From Tautonia sociabilis (GTDB lineage Bacteria > Planctomycetota > Planctomycetia > Isosphaerales > Isosphaeraceae), in contig NZ_RYZH01000003.1 in NCBI RefSeq assembly GCF_003977685.1, positions 124,001 through 188,000 on the forward strand: a stretch of DNA of 64,000 nt. The letters are read 5' to 3'. This document shows positions 1 through 9,066 of this stretch, piece after piece. Below the pieces are notes generated by a model. That model saw only the letters and a program-made list of their open reading frames with translations, searched no databases and had not been told where the DNA came from. Position numbers and translations under genes: made by a program. Position 1 is the first letter of the stretch, and the number at the start of each line of letters is the position of its first letter.

Positions 1-720
1 GCCGGTTCCGACGACCCCTCGGCCTTCGTCGGCCGGCTCTATCACCTCCTCTTCGGACGGGCGCCAGACACCGAAGAACTGGCACTTGCCCTGGCCTTCC
101 TCTCCTCGGCCGCCGAACCGTCCACTTCGCGCTCCTCCCCCTGGAGGTACGGCTTCGGCATCTTCGATGAGCAAGAAGGCCGCGTCGCCTCATTCCAGGA
201 GCTCCCCTACTGGTCCGGAGACTCCTGGCGATTCGGTACCGAGTACCCCCACCCCGAGGGGCGATATCTCCGGCTCTCCGCCGGCGGTGGCCACCCTGGA
301 GACGACCCGAGGCACGCCGCCATCCGCCGATGGGTTGCCCCGAGCGACGGGATTGTCCGCATTCGGGGCCGCCTCTCCCACGATTCGGACAAGGGGGACG
401 GGATTCGAGCCCGAGTCGTCTCCTCCCAGAGCGGGTTGCTCGGCGAGTGGACCGTGAAGGGGAGCCGCACCCGAACCCAAGTCGATGGGATCCCCGTCCG
501 CGTCGGTGACACCATCGACTTCATCGTCGATTGCATCGGCGGACCCGCCTTCGATTCGTTCGAATGGGCGCCGACCGTCCTGCTCGCATCGCCCGGCGGC
601 GACATCGCCCGGTGGGACGCCACGTCCGACTTCACCGGTTCCGCATCCCCTCCGCCGACTCCGGAGGAGCGGTACGCCCACGCTCTGCTCATGACCAACG
701 AATTCCTCTTCATCGACTGA
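1..720 (+). CDS. PSD1 (DUF1553) family protein, C-terminal part; 5' end outside window
   Basis: The frame is open from base 1 to a TGA at 718-720, giving 239 residues of a longer protein. The first ~35 residues and the last ~20 (ending TNEFLFID) match the end of DUF1553/PSD1 proteins, which usually close with a similar NSxEFL(F/I)xD segment. Between them is an insert of about 170 residues rich in Gly, Asp, Arg and Trp, probably a beta-sandwich, with segments such as GGHPGDDPRHAAIRRW and DGIRARVVSSQSG. I recall comparable inserts in other planctomycete DUF1553 proteins, possibly a carbohydrate-binding-like module, but cannot verify it here. It is followed 70 bp later by a DUF1501 gene, the standard partner. 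Family function is unknown; export is expected, but the signal peptide would lie upstream of the window. Confidence 0.85.
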   Translation, partial: AGSDDPSAFVGRLYHLLFGRAPDTEELALALAFLSSAAEPSTSRSSPWRYGFGIFDEQEGRVASFQELPYWSGDSWRFGTEYPHPEGRYLRLSAGGGHPGDDPRHAAIRRWVAPSDGIVRIRGRLSHDSDKGDGIRARVVSSQSGLLGEWTVKGSRTRTQVDGIPVRVGDTIDFIVDCIGGPAFDSFEWAPTVLLASPGGDIARWDATSDFTGSASPPPTPEERYAHALLMTNEFLFID

Positions 721-790
721 TCCGGGGCTCCGATCGCCCGGTAGGCACCCCACCCGTTCCCCCCGTTCGATCCCCCCGGAGGACCGCCCG

Positions 791-2257
791 ATGCCCCACG
801 CCCGACCCGACTTCAACGAACTGCCTGTCACCCGACGGGAGCTCCTCTGCCGCTCCGGAATGGGCTTTGGCGCGATGGCCCTCGGCGGCCTGCTCGCTGA
901 GGCCGGGATGCTCCCGACGTCGGCCCAGGCCGCTTCAGCCGGCCCCTCGTCGGCATCGTCGCTGGCCCCGAAGACCCCACCGCTGGTTCCCCGAGCCAAG
1001 CGGGTCATCCACCTGTTCATGAACGGCGGGCCGTCGCAGGTTGACACCTTCGACCGCAAGCCGTTGCTCGAGAAGTACGCCGGCAAGGAACTGCCGACCG
1101 AGAACCTCCGCACCGAGCGCCGCACCGGAGCCGCCCTCGGCTCTCCCTTCAAGTTCAAGAAGTATGGCGAGAGCGGCATCGAGGTCAGCGAGATTTTCTC
1201 CAACGTCGCCGAGTGTATCGACGACATCTGCGTCATCCGCTCGATGCACGCCGACGTCCCCAATCATGAGCCGTCACTTATGCTCATGAACTGCGGAGAC
1301 GCCCGTCTCCCCCGGCCCAGCGTCGGCTCCTGGGTCCTCTACGGGCTGGGGACCGAGAATCAGAACCTCCCCGGCTTCGTCGTCCTCTGCCCTGGCGGCT
1401 ATCCGATTGCCGAGTCGTCCAACTGGAAATCCGCCTTCCTCCCCGGCATCTACCAGGGGACGCACATCGACACCCAGCACACCGAACTGGACCGGCTGAT
1501 CGAGTACATCGAGAACGACCGCCTCTCTTCCCCCGCCCAGCGTCAGCAGCTCGACCTGCTCCGGGAGCTGAACCTCCGCCACCTTGAGCGCCGCGGCCGA
1601 GACGCCGCGCTTGACGCCCGCATTCAGTCCTTCGAGCTTGCCTTCCGCATGCAGTCCGAGGCCGCCGACGCCTTTGACGTCGATCGCGAGCCCGCCTACG
1701 TCCGTGCCAGCTACGGCGACGGTGTCCACGGCCGACAGCTCCTGATCGCCCGCCGTCTGCTGGAACGCGGCGTCCGTTACATCCAGGTCTACCACGGCAA
1801 CGGCCAGCCCTGGGACCACCACGACGACCTCGCCGACGGCCACCGCCATCTGGCCTCCCAGTGCGACCGCCCCATCGCGGCGCTGCTGAAGGACCTCAAA
1901 GCACGCGGGATGCTCGACGACACCCTCGTCATCTGGGGAGGGGAATTCGGCCGCACCCCCACCGTCGAGCTCCCCACTCCGGGCGCCAATGCCGGCAAGA
2001 TGAACGGCCGCGATCACAACCACTACGGCTTCACCATGTGGCTGGCCGGTGGCGGTGTGAAGGGGGGATACGTTCACGGCGCGACCGACGAGTTCGGCTT
2101 CAAGGCCGTCGAAAACCCCGTTCACATCCACGATCTTCACGCCACCATGCTCTACCTGCTCGGCTTCGACCACGAGCAATTCACCTATCGCTATGCCGGC
2201 CGGGATTTCCGGCTGACCGACGTTCACGGTACGATCGTTCACGACATCATTGCCTGA
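791..2257 (+). CDS. DUF1501 family protein, Tat-exported
   Basis: 488 residues, full length for the family. The start follows a GGAGG at 777-781. A twin-arginine signal is visible (TRRELLCRSG at residues 14-23, then a hydrophobic run to about 40). Family motifs are MNGGPSQVDTFDRKP (77-91), a WGGEFGRTP block and a GRDHNHYG block near the C terminus. DUF1501 belongs to the alkaline phosphatase superfamily (with sulfatases and cofactor-independent phosphoglycerate mutases), so it may be a metal-dependent hydrolase, but no substrate is established. It lies directly downstream of the PSD1 gene, in the order PSD1 then DUF1501, probably one transcript. Confidence 0.93.
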   Translation: MPHARPDFNELPVTRRELLCRSGMGFGAMALGGLLAEAGMLPTSAQAASAGPSSASSLAPKTPPLVPRAKRVIHLFMNGGPSQVDTFDRKPLLEKYAGKELPTENLRTERRTGAALGSPFKFKKYGESGIEVSEIFSNVAECIDDICVIRSMHADVPNHEPSLMLMNCGDARLPRPSVGSWVLYGLGTENQNLPGFVVLCPGGYPIAESSNWKSAFLPGIYQGTHIDTQHTELDRLIEYIENDRLSSPAQRQQLDLLRELNLRHLERRGRDAALDARIQSFELAFRMQSEAADAFDVDREPAYVRASYGDGVHGRQLLIARRLLERGVRYIQVYHGNGQPWDHHDDLADGHRHLASQCDRPIAALLKDLKARGMLDDTLVIWGGEFGRTPTVELPTPGANAGKMNGRDHNHYGFTMWLAGGGVKGGYVHGATDEFGFKAVENPVHIHDLHATMLYLLGFDHEQFTYRYAGRDFRLTDVHGTIVHDIIA

Positions 2258-2306
2258 GTCGTCCCGATCCGTCGCGCCCCGAGCCTCGCCGAGGAGGGTC
2301 CCGCCC

Positions 2307-3206
2307 ATGCGCATCGCCGTCACTGGCGCCACCGGCTTCCTCGGCCGGTATGTCGTCCGCCTCCTCGCGGAGCGCGGCCACACCCTTCGCTGCTGGTATC
2401 GCATGAGCAGCGATCGCGGCGGCTTCGAGCCGTTCGACCGCGCGATCGAATGGGTCCCCGGCTCGCTCCGAGATCGAGGGAGCGAGGCCGCCCTGATCGC
2501 GGGGTGTGATGCCGTCGTCCACGCCGCCCTCGACCGTCCCGGGCCCGGCTTCATCGGCGCCGAGGGGGACCTGATCTCCTTCGCCGAGGCCAACCTGATG
2601 GGTTCGCTTCGCCTCTTCCAGGCCGCCCATCGGGCCGGCGTTTCCCGGTTCGTCTTCGTCTCGACCTGTGCCGTCTACGACACCATCCTCGACGACCGCC
2701 CCCTCGACGAGACGCACCCCCTTTGGCCCGGCAGCCATTACGGAGCCCACAAAGCCGCGCTCGAAGCCTTTGTCCACAGCTTCGGCCGAGCGGGACTGCC
2801 CATCTGCGCCCTCCGCCCCACTGGAATCTACGGCCTGGCCCGCTCGGTCGAGGGCAGCAAGTGGTTCGGCCTCGTCCGCGACGTGGTCGCCGGCCGCGAG
2901 GTCATCACCCGACGAGGGGGCAAGGAGGTCCACGTCCTCGATGTCGCCCGAGCCGTCTCCCTCCTGCTCGACGCCCCCTTCGAGTCTGTCGTCGGCCAAT
3001 CGTTCAACTGTTACGACCTCTACGTCTCCGAATACGACGTCGCCCGTCTCGCCATCTCCTTTGGCGCCCCCGGCCGTCTCCTCGGGGAGCCGACTCGCCC
3101 GAAGCACCAGATCGACACCACGCTCCTCCGCTCCCTCGGTATGACCTTCGGCGGGCGACCTCAGCTCGAAGACTACATTCGAGCCCTCGTCTCGGCGTGC
3201 TCCTGA
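2307..3206 (+). CDS. NAD(P)-dependent epimerase/dehydratase (extended SDR)
   Basis: 299 residues. I chose the ATG at 2307 rather than the upstream in-frame start near 2250 because GAGGAGG lies at 2291-2297 and the Rossmann strand begins immediately (MRIAVTGATGFLG). The nucleotide-binding motif GATGFLG is at residues 7-13, and the catalytic YxxxK pair is Y145 and K149 (YGAHK). These are typical of NAD(P)-binding sugar-nucleotide epimerases and related reductases, which act in the cytoplasm. It starts 49 bp after the DUF1501 stop on the same strand, so co-transcription is likely. The substrate cannot be read from the sequence. Confidence 0.9.
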   Translation: MRIAVTGATGFLGRYVVRLLAERGHTLRCWYRMSSDRGGFEPFDRAIEWVPGSLRDRGSEAALIAGCDAVVHAALDRPGPGFIGAEGDLISFAEANLMGSLRLFQAAHRAGVSRFVFVSTCAVYDTILDDRPLDETHPLWPGSHYGAHKAALEAFVHSFGRAGLPICALRPTGIYGLARSVEGSKWFGLVRDVVAGREVITRRGGKEVHVLDVARAVSLLLDAPFESVVGQSFNCYDLYVSEYDVARLAISFGAPGRLLGEPTRPKHQIDTTLLRSLGMTFGGRPQLEDYIRALVSACS

Positions 3207-3351
3207 TTTGATCGGAGGGGAGGCTCTCGGGCGGGTCCGCGAGGCGGATCGACCACCTGATGACGCGAGCGGCGAGATGGTCGGGGGCCAGTCGCCTCCC
3301 GCAGCCCACTCCGCCTTGGAGCGTCAGCGTTCCGAGGGATCCGATCTCCGG

Positions 3352-4857
3352 TCATCCGGCCCCCGGCGCGATCAACCTGGGGCGCGGGCGTCTCGGGCGC
3401 TCCCGGTTTGGCAGGGGACGCCCGGTTTCCCGATCGAACTCGTCGCCGCTGATCGCGACTTCCGGGGAGTCGTCCGTCTCCGCGGCCCAGGCGTCCAGCG
3501 CCTCACGCAGCTCGGCCAGGAGCCCGGCGTACCGAGGGTCGGTGGCGAGATTGACCAACTCGTGCGGGTCGGCCTCCATGTCATACAGTTCCTCGACCGC
3601 CCTCGGCACGGTGAAGCAAGCCGATTGATGCGGTTCAAGCACCCCCGCATCCCGCAATCGCCTGAGCTCCGTAAAAGTGGGGCTCCGCACCGCGTCGGCA
3701 GGCGGGGTCAGCGGAAGCTGGGCATCCTCGTTCCTGATGTACTTGTACCGCTCCGACCGCACCGCCCGCTTCCGGGCCGCGTAGTCGTGCCAGTTGTGCT
3801 CGGCGAAGACAAAGGGGCGAATCCGGGCCGTCGGTTCCTCGAAGAGTGCCGAGGCGTCCCGGCCCTGGATCGTCGGACCGGGTTCGATCCCGGCGACCGA
3901 GAGGATCGTCGGTGCCAGGTCGACCGAACTGATCATCGCCCGGCTGACGACTCCGGGCGTGATTCGTCCCGGCCACCGCGCAATCATCGGAGTGCGGATC
4001 CCGCTGTCATAGACGGTGGTCTTGCACCTCGGGAATGGCCGGCCGTTGTCGGAAATGAACAGAACGAGTGTGTTCGCCGCCTCCTTCTGACGATCAAGCT
4101 CCTTCAGCACCTCGCCGACGTAGTGGTCGAGCCGGGCGATCTCGTCGTAGTAGAGGGCCAGATCTCGTCTCACCTCGGGAGTGTCCGGCAAGTAGGGCGG
4201 TACGACAACATCCTCCGGAGTGTGCGGCTCGGGGATCGTTCCTTCCTGGTAGTCTCGATGCGGGTCGAGCGCCGCCAGCCAGAGGAAGAACGGTCGGTCT
4301 TTCGGGCGGTCGCGAAGCACCGCCACCCACTGGTCGCATCCGGCCTGAGCAGCCCCCTCAGCGTCGAACCCAAGTCGATCCGATACTCCTCCTGCTTCGT
4401 CCTCCGGCGCGAGCTGAAAGCCGCGCGGGTTGGCCTCCCGGACCTCGTCGAACCGATCCTTCACCGCATCGCCCAGGTGCCACTTTCCGGCGGCGGCCGT
4501 GAAGTAGCCGGCTTCCCTCAGGCGTTCCACGAATGTTACCTGCTCGGCCGGTAGTGGCCAGTGCAGTTCCTCAGCCCCGGTGGCGTGGGGATACCGTCCG
4601 GTGATCAGGCTCGACCGGCTCGGGCTGCACGAGCTGCATGTCAGGAAGGCGCGATCGAACCGCATTCCCTCGCTCGACAGCCGGTCGAGGTTCGGGGTCC
4701 GGATCGTCGGATGGCCGTAGGCGCCGCAGTCGTCCCAGCCCATGTCGTCGGCGATGAAGAGGATGACGTTCGACCGCTCCTCGTCCTGGGCGACGACGGC
4801 CCGAGTGATCCCCAGTGACGCGATCGCCGTCGCGATCGCAACAAAACGGTTCTTCAT
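3352..4857 (-). CDS. Type I sulfatase, exported
   Basis: 501 residues with an N-terminal signal peptide (hydrophobic residues 4-23 ending in AQ). The sulfatase core is complete: the metal-binding DD pair (DDMGWDD, 37-43) and the formylglycine motif CSPSR, with the cysteine at residue 77 that anaerobic or aerobic maturases convert to formylglycine. NVILFIADDMGWDD and LDRLSSEGMRFDRAF are typical of the arylsulfatase/sulfoglucosamine sulfohydrolase group. It hydrolyses a sulfate ester, probably on an algal or host polysaccharide, but the sequence does not give the substrate. GGAGAGGAG precedes the ATG. It is downstream of a PSD1 gene on the same strand, with a 267-bp gap. Confidence 0.93.
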   Translation of the reverse strand: MKNRFVAIATAIASLGITRAVVAQDEERSNVILFIADDMGWDDCGAYGHPTIRTPNLDRLSSEGMRFDRAFLTCSSCSPSRSSLITGRYPHATGAEELHWPLPAEQVTFVERLREAGYFTAAAGKWHLGDAVKDRFDEVREANPRGFQLAPEDEAGGVSDRLGFDAEGAAQAGCDQWVAVLRDRPKDRPFFLWLAALDPHRDYQEGTIPEPHTPEDVVVPPYLPDTPEVRRDLALYYDEIARLDHYVGEVLKELDRQKEAANTLVLFISDNGRPFPRCKTTVYDSGIRTPMIARWPGRITPGVVSRAMISSVDLAPTILSVAGIEPGPTIQGRDASALFEEPTARIRPFVFAEHNWHDYAARKRAVRSERYKYIRNEDAQLPLTPPADAVRSPTFTELRRLRDAGVLEPHQSACFTVPRAVEELYDMEADPHELVNLATDPRYAGLLAELREALDAWAAETDDSPEVAISGDEFDRETGRPLPNRERPRRPRPRLIAPGAG

Positions 4858-5124
4858 GCGATCAGACTCCTCTCCCGGCCGACTCGGATGGATTGTCGAC
4901 GGATCGGCCTGAGGAGGCCCATCCGACCAGGCCCAACCTCGGAGGGCGGGAGGCCCCTCCGACTCGATCGGTGTCGATCGGTCCTCCGTCCCGGGAGCCA
5001 GGGTCGGTCGGCCGCCGTCGACCGCCGACCAGCGGGGAATGAGGACAGGCCCGACCTCACGCCGGCCGCATTCGATTCCCCGGATCCGATCGGGAGAAGG
5101 TTCCAGCCCGCGGCCTCTTCCGGA

Positions 5125-7269
5125 TCAATCCAGGAATACGAACTCATTCAGGTTGAACAATGCCAGGCAGAACGCGATCCAGGCCCGCTCTCCGCCGTCG
5201 CCGAGGAACTCGACCGCCAGCCGCCGCTCCTCGGTGTCCGGCGTCCGGCCGAGGGCCAGCAAGTAAGCGAGCTCGATCCGATCCGCGTTCTCCGGTCCCG
5301 CCTCGCGTTCGAGCCGAGCGGCCAGGCCTTGTGCGGCATCGAACGCCAGTCGGTCGTTGAGCAGCGCGAGTGCCTGCGGGGCGATGATCGTCTCGGCCCG
5401 GCGAGGGCAACTGGCGTTCGTGTCGGGGCGATCGAACGCCTCGAAGAACGGGTAGCGGAGGTTTCTGCGCACGAATACGTACAGGCTCCGACGGTTCCGC
5501 TGACGGGCCTCGGAAGACACGGGCCAGATCGCCCCCTTGCTGCTCAGCTTCGTCAGCTCCGGCGGTAATTCCGGGAAGATCGGCGGTCCGCCGAGCTCTG
5601 GATTCAGTGCACACGAGGCGGCGAGCATCGCGTCTCGGATCGCCTCGCCGTCGAGCCGACGGCGATCCTGCCGCCAGAAGAGCTCATTCTCCGGGTCGAT
5701 CGCGTGCGCCTTCGAGTCGAATCGTGACGACATGCGATAGGATGAACTTGTGACAATCAGCCGGTGCATCGCCTTCAGGCTCCACCCCCGGCGGGGCAAC
5801 TCGCTCGCCAGCCAGTCGAGCAAGTCTGGGTGGGAGGGCAAATTCCCCATGGTGCCAAAGTCGCTTGGCGACGCCACGATTCCTCGGCCGAAGTGCTGTT
5901 GCCACAGGCGGTTCACGATCACTCGGCCTGTCAGTGGATGCTCCGGCCGGGTGAGCCAGGCTGCCAGTACCGACCTCCGACCGGTCGACCGACGCCCCGG
6001 CGTGATCGGCGGAGACTCCTCGCCACCGGGCAGGGCCGCCGGGAACCCCGGCTCGACTTCTGGCCCATCGCGGCCGTACTGGCCCCGGATCAGCACATGG
6101 GTCGGCCCGGCCTCGGGAGACGACTCGACCAGCACTCGGGCCCGGGGCAGGGGAGGGGGCTCCGCCTGCTCCGCCCGGTCGAGTTGCTCCCGCAGTTCGT
6201 TCCGCCTGGCGAGCGCTTCGGGGCCCAGCTCCTCGGCCAGCCGATCCGGCTCGACCCGTGGATCCCCCATGATGGCCTCGAAGACCATCGCCGTCTCGCC
6301 CGGCGATCGCTCCGCCTCCCACTTCTCCAGCGCCGCCTTCGCTTCTCGAGTTAGGCCTGGCGGTGGCCCGGGGGCAATCCGTTCCCGGGCCTCATGTTCC
6401 AGTCGCAGCAGGGCCGATCGGAGCGCAGCGACCTGTCGCTCCCACCGCCGACGGGCCGCCTCGTGCTCGGCTCGATGCTCCTCCGTCGCTACCGTGAATT
6501 CGTCCTCGAAGCGGCTCGGGGTGAAGAACGCCTGGAGGCGGAAGTAGTCGACCTGGGAGATCGGGTCGAACTTGTGGTCGTGGCACTTCGCGCAGCCGAT
6601 GGTCAGGCCGAGGAACACCAGGCCGGTCGTCTCCGTGATGTCGTCCAGGGCGAGTTGCCGACGCTCTCCCTGGTCGTTCATGTCCACCATGTCGGGGTAG
6701 CAGCGGTGGAATCCCGTGGCGACCGTGGCAGAGGGATCCTCTGGCTCGAGCTCGTCGCCGGCCATTTGCAGGGCGACGAACCGGTCATAGGGCAGATCCT
6801 CGTTCAGGGCCGAGACGACCCAGTCGCGATAGCGCCACATCGCCGGTCTCGTTTGGTCGAACTCGAAGCCGTCCGTGTCTGCGTACCGGGCCAGGTCCAG
6901 CCAGTGCTGAGCCATACGTTCCCCATAGTGCGGGGAGGCCAGCAGGCGGTCGACTTGCCGCTCGTAGGCGTCGGGCGCTGGATCCGAGAGAAAGGAGTTC
7001 ACCTGCTCCGGGGTCGGCGGCAGCCCGGTCAGGTCGAAGCTCAGACGCCGGAGCAGGGCGGGTCGGTCTGCCTCCGGGGCAGGACGCACTCCGAAACCCT
7101 CCAACCCGGCCAGGATGAAGCGATCGATCGGGTTGCGCGGCCAGGAGTCGTCTCCGACAGCGGGCACCTCCGGACGCTCTGGAGGGAGGAACGCCCAGTG
7201 ATCTTCCCCGTCCGCGGCGGCCGAGGTTGCGAGGATGACGAATGGGATCAGAATCGCGGTGAGTCTCAT
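5125..7269 (-). CDS. PSCyt2/PSD1 (DUF1549-DUF1553) protein without an N-terminal cytochrome module
   Basis: 714 residues. A signal peptide covers residues 1-19 (cleavage near SAAADG). DUF1549 starts at about residue 45 (PRNPIDRFI, then LRRLSFDLTGLPPTPEQV) and contains a CxxCH haem-type motif, CAKCH, at 226-230. DUF1553 occupies the C-terminal half and ends in NLNEFVFLD. Unlike the copy at 16155-18620 it has no N-terminal PSCyt1. It is 68 bp downstream of the DUF1501 gene at 7338-8783, so this pair runs DUF1501 then PSD1, the reverse of the other four pairs. Biochemical function is unknown. Confidence 0.93.
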   Translation of the reverse strand: MRLTAILIPFVILATSAAADGEDHWAFLPPERPEVPAVGDDSWPRNPIDRFILAGLEGFGVRPAPEADRPALLRRLSFDLTGLPPTPEQVNSFLSDPAPDAYERQVDRLLASPHYGERMAQHWLDLARYADTDGFEFDQTRPAMWRYRDWVVSALNEDLPYDRFVALQMAGDELEPEDPSATVATGFHRCYPDMVDMNDQGERRQLALDDITETTGLVFLGLTIGCAKCHDHKFDPISQVDYFRLQAFFTPSRFEDEFTVATEEHRAEHEAARRRWERQVAALRSALLRLEHEARERIAPGPPPGLTREAKAALEKWEAERSPGETAMVFEAIMGDPRVEPDRLAEELGPEALARRNELREQLDRAEQAEPPPLPRARVLVESSPEAGPTHVLIRGQYGRDGPEVEPGFPAALPGGEESPPITPGRRSTGRRSVLAAWLTRPEHPLTGRVIVNRLWQQHFGRGIVASPSDFGTMGNLPSHPDLLDWLASELPRRGWSLKAMHRLIVTSSSYRMSSRFDSKAHAIDPENELFWRQDRRRLDGEAIRDAMLAASCALNPELGGPPIFPELPPELTKLSSKGAIWPVSSEARQRNRRSLYVFVRRNLRYPFFEAFDRPDTNASCPRRAETIIAPQALALLNDRLAFDAAQGLAARLEREAGPENADRIELAYLLALGRTPDTEERRLAVEFLGDGGERAWIAFCLALFNLNEFVFLD

Positions 7270-7337
7270 CGAAGCGGTCCCCCCTCGGCGCGTCGTCCCG
7301 ATCGGGCCCTCCCCCTGGCCGTCCCTGCCCTCTCATT

Positions 7338-8783
7338 TCACGCAAGGATCGGCCTCACGACCTCGCCGGCCACGTCCGTGAGCCGGTGTTCCCGGCCGTT
7401 GTGAAAGAACGTCAGGCGGGTATGGTCGAGCCCGAGCAAGTGGAGGATCGTCGCGTGCAAATCATGCACATGGACGCGATCAACCTCGGCGCGGAGGCCG
7501 ACCGCGTCCGTCTCCCCGTGCATCACTCCGCCTTTCACTCCGCCCCCCGCGAACCACGTCGAGAATCCGTGGGGGTTGTGGTCGCGTCCGGTCCCGCTCT
7601 CCGACATCGGCATGCGGCCGAACTCTCCCCCCCAGACGACCAGCGTGCGATCGAGCAGGCCACGCCGCTTCAGGTCTGTCAGCAGAGCGGCGACCGGACG
7701 ATCGGTCTTCGCGGACATCGTCGAGTGGTTCGATTCCACGTCGTTGTGCGCGTCCCAGCCGTTGAAGTCCCCGGAGTACAATTGGATGAATCGGACTCCT
7801 CGCTCCACCAGCCGCCGAGCGAGCAGGCAACGCGCCCCGAAGTCGGCCGTCACGGGGTCGTCGAGCCCGTAGAGAGCCCTCGTTTCGTCCGATTCGCGAG
7901 CGAGGTCGACTGCCTCCGGCGCCGCCGACTGCATCCGGTAGGCGAGCTCATAGGTCTGGATCCGGGCGGCCAGATCGCCGTCCTCGGGCCTCGACTCCAG
8001 GTGTCGGGCGTTCAGGACGCCGATGTAGTCGAGCATCCGGCGCTGCTCGGCTCGGTCGAGCGTCCCCTCCGGCGGTCGGAGGTTCAGCAGAGGCTCCTCG
8101 CCCCCTCGCATCACGGTTCCCTGGTAGCTCGCCGGCAGGAAGCCGTTTCCGTAGGCCGGCGGGCCTCCCTTGATCCCCCCCGCAGGGTCGGGGAGCACGA
8201 CGAAGGCCGGCAGATCACGGCTCTCGGACCCCAGCCCATAGCCGACCCACGACCCCAGGCTCGGCCTGCCCATCAGGATCGAACCCGTGTTCATCTGATA
8301 GACGGCCTGCGGGTGGTTCACGCTGTCGGCCCAGCACGACCGGATCACGGCGAGGTCGTCGGCGCAGGACGAGAGGTGCGGGAAGAGATCCGATATTTCA
8401 ACGCCGCTTTCACCACACTTCCGGAATGTCCGCTTCGTCCCCAGCAGGGGATTTCTCGCGACTTTCCGCCGCGTCGCCACCGGCCCGAAGCTCTCGGGCA
8501 GCGGGCAGCCGTGTAAGCGCTGGAGATCCGGCTTGCGATCGAACGTCTCCAGATGGCTCGGGCCGCCGTGCATGAAGAGGTAAATGACGGAATCGGCCTT
8601 TGCCTCGAAGTGGGGAGGCTTCGGCGCGAGCGGGTCCAGCGCCCTGTCTTCGGAGGCGTGGGCCCTCTCCTGCTGGAGCAGCCACCCCAGCGCCAGCAGC
8701 CCGAAGCCTCCCCCCGCCTCGCTCAGGAACGAGCGACGCGACATCCCACTTGGAAATCGGCCCGATTCGGTTGGCCCTCTCAT
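7338..8783 (-). CDS. DUF1501 family protein, Tat-exported
   Basis: 481 residues from the ATG at 8783, which has GAGGCGAGG upstream. A GTG 12 codons further upstream keeps the frame but has no better ribosome site. The twin-arginine motif is SRRSFLSEAGGGFG, followed by a hydrophobic segment. Family motifs include HGGPSHLETFDRKP, VVWGGEFGRMP and a GRDHNPHG block. This is the first gene of a minus-strand group that continues with PSD1 and then the sulfatase, so all three may act on one extracellular substrate; that is inference from position only. Confidence 0.92.
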   Translation of the reverse strand: MRGPTESGRFPSGMSRRSFLSEAGGGFGLLALGWLLQQERAHASEDRALDPLAPKPPHFEAKADSVIYLFMHGGPSHLETFDRKPDLQRLHGCPLPESFGPVATRRKVARNPLLGTKRTFRKCGESGVEISDLFPHLSSCADDLAVIRSCWADSVNHPQAVYQMNTGSILMGRPSLGSWVGYGLGSESRDLPAFVVLPDPAGGIKGGPPAYGNGFLPASYQGTVMRGGEEPLLNLRPPEGTLDRAEQRRMLDYIGVLNARHLESRPEDGDLAARIQTYELAYRMQSAAPEAVDLARESDETRALYGLDDPVTADFGARCLLARRLVERGVRFIQLYSGDFNGWDAHNDVESNHSTMSAKTDRPVAALLTDLKRRGLLDRTLVVWGGEFGRMPMSESGTGRDHNPHGFSTWFAGGGVKGGVMHGETDAVGLRAEVDRVHVHDLHATILHLLGLDHTRLTFFHNGREHRLTDVAGEVVRPILA

Positions 8784-8968
8784 AGCGACCTCGCCTCGAC
8801 CGCGAAGGGGGAAGGGCACGGACGATGGCCTTCACCCTACCACGATCCTCCCCCGGGCGACAGCATCCGCACATCCGGATGCTTTCCTTGTCCCTTGCCC
8901 CTTGTCCAATCTCTCTGCCTCCCCGATCCGGGCTGTCCGATCGATCGTGGATCCTGCTCGGACCGTTT

Positions 8969-9014
8969 GACTGTTGTTGAATTTCGGGCCGAACCGAGTA
9001 AGATCGCAACAGTC
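8969..9014 (+). promoter_or_regulatory. Candidate promoter inside an 8-bp inverted repeat
   Basis: Perfect inverted-repeat arms GACTGTTG (8969-8976) and CAACAGTC (9007-9014) flank a -35-like TTGAAT (8977-8982) and a -10-like TAAGAT (8999-9004) with 16-bp spacing. A second palindrome, TTCGG-G-CCGAA, sits at 8983-8993 within the spacer. The arrangement suggests an operator overlapping the promoter of the PSD1 gene starting at 9067. It also lies in the divergent region shared with the DUF1501 gene starting at 8783. No regulator is identified. Confidence 0.4.
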
Positions 9015-9066
9015 AGGAATTCTGACCGCGAAGTTCCGAGGTCGAGACGTGAGGTGTGTACCGGTG

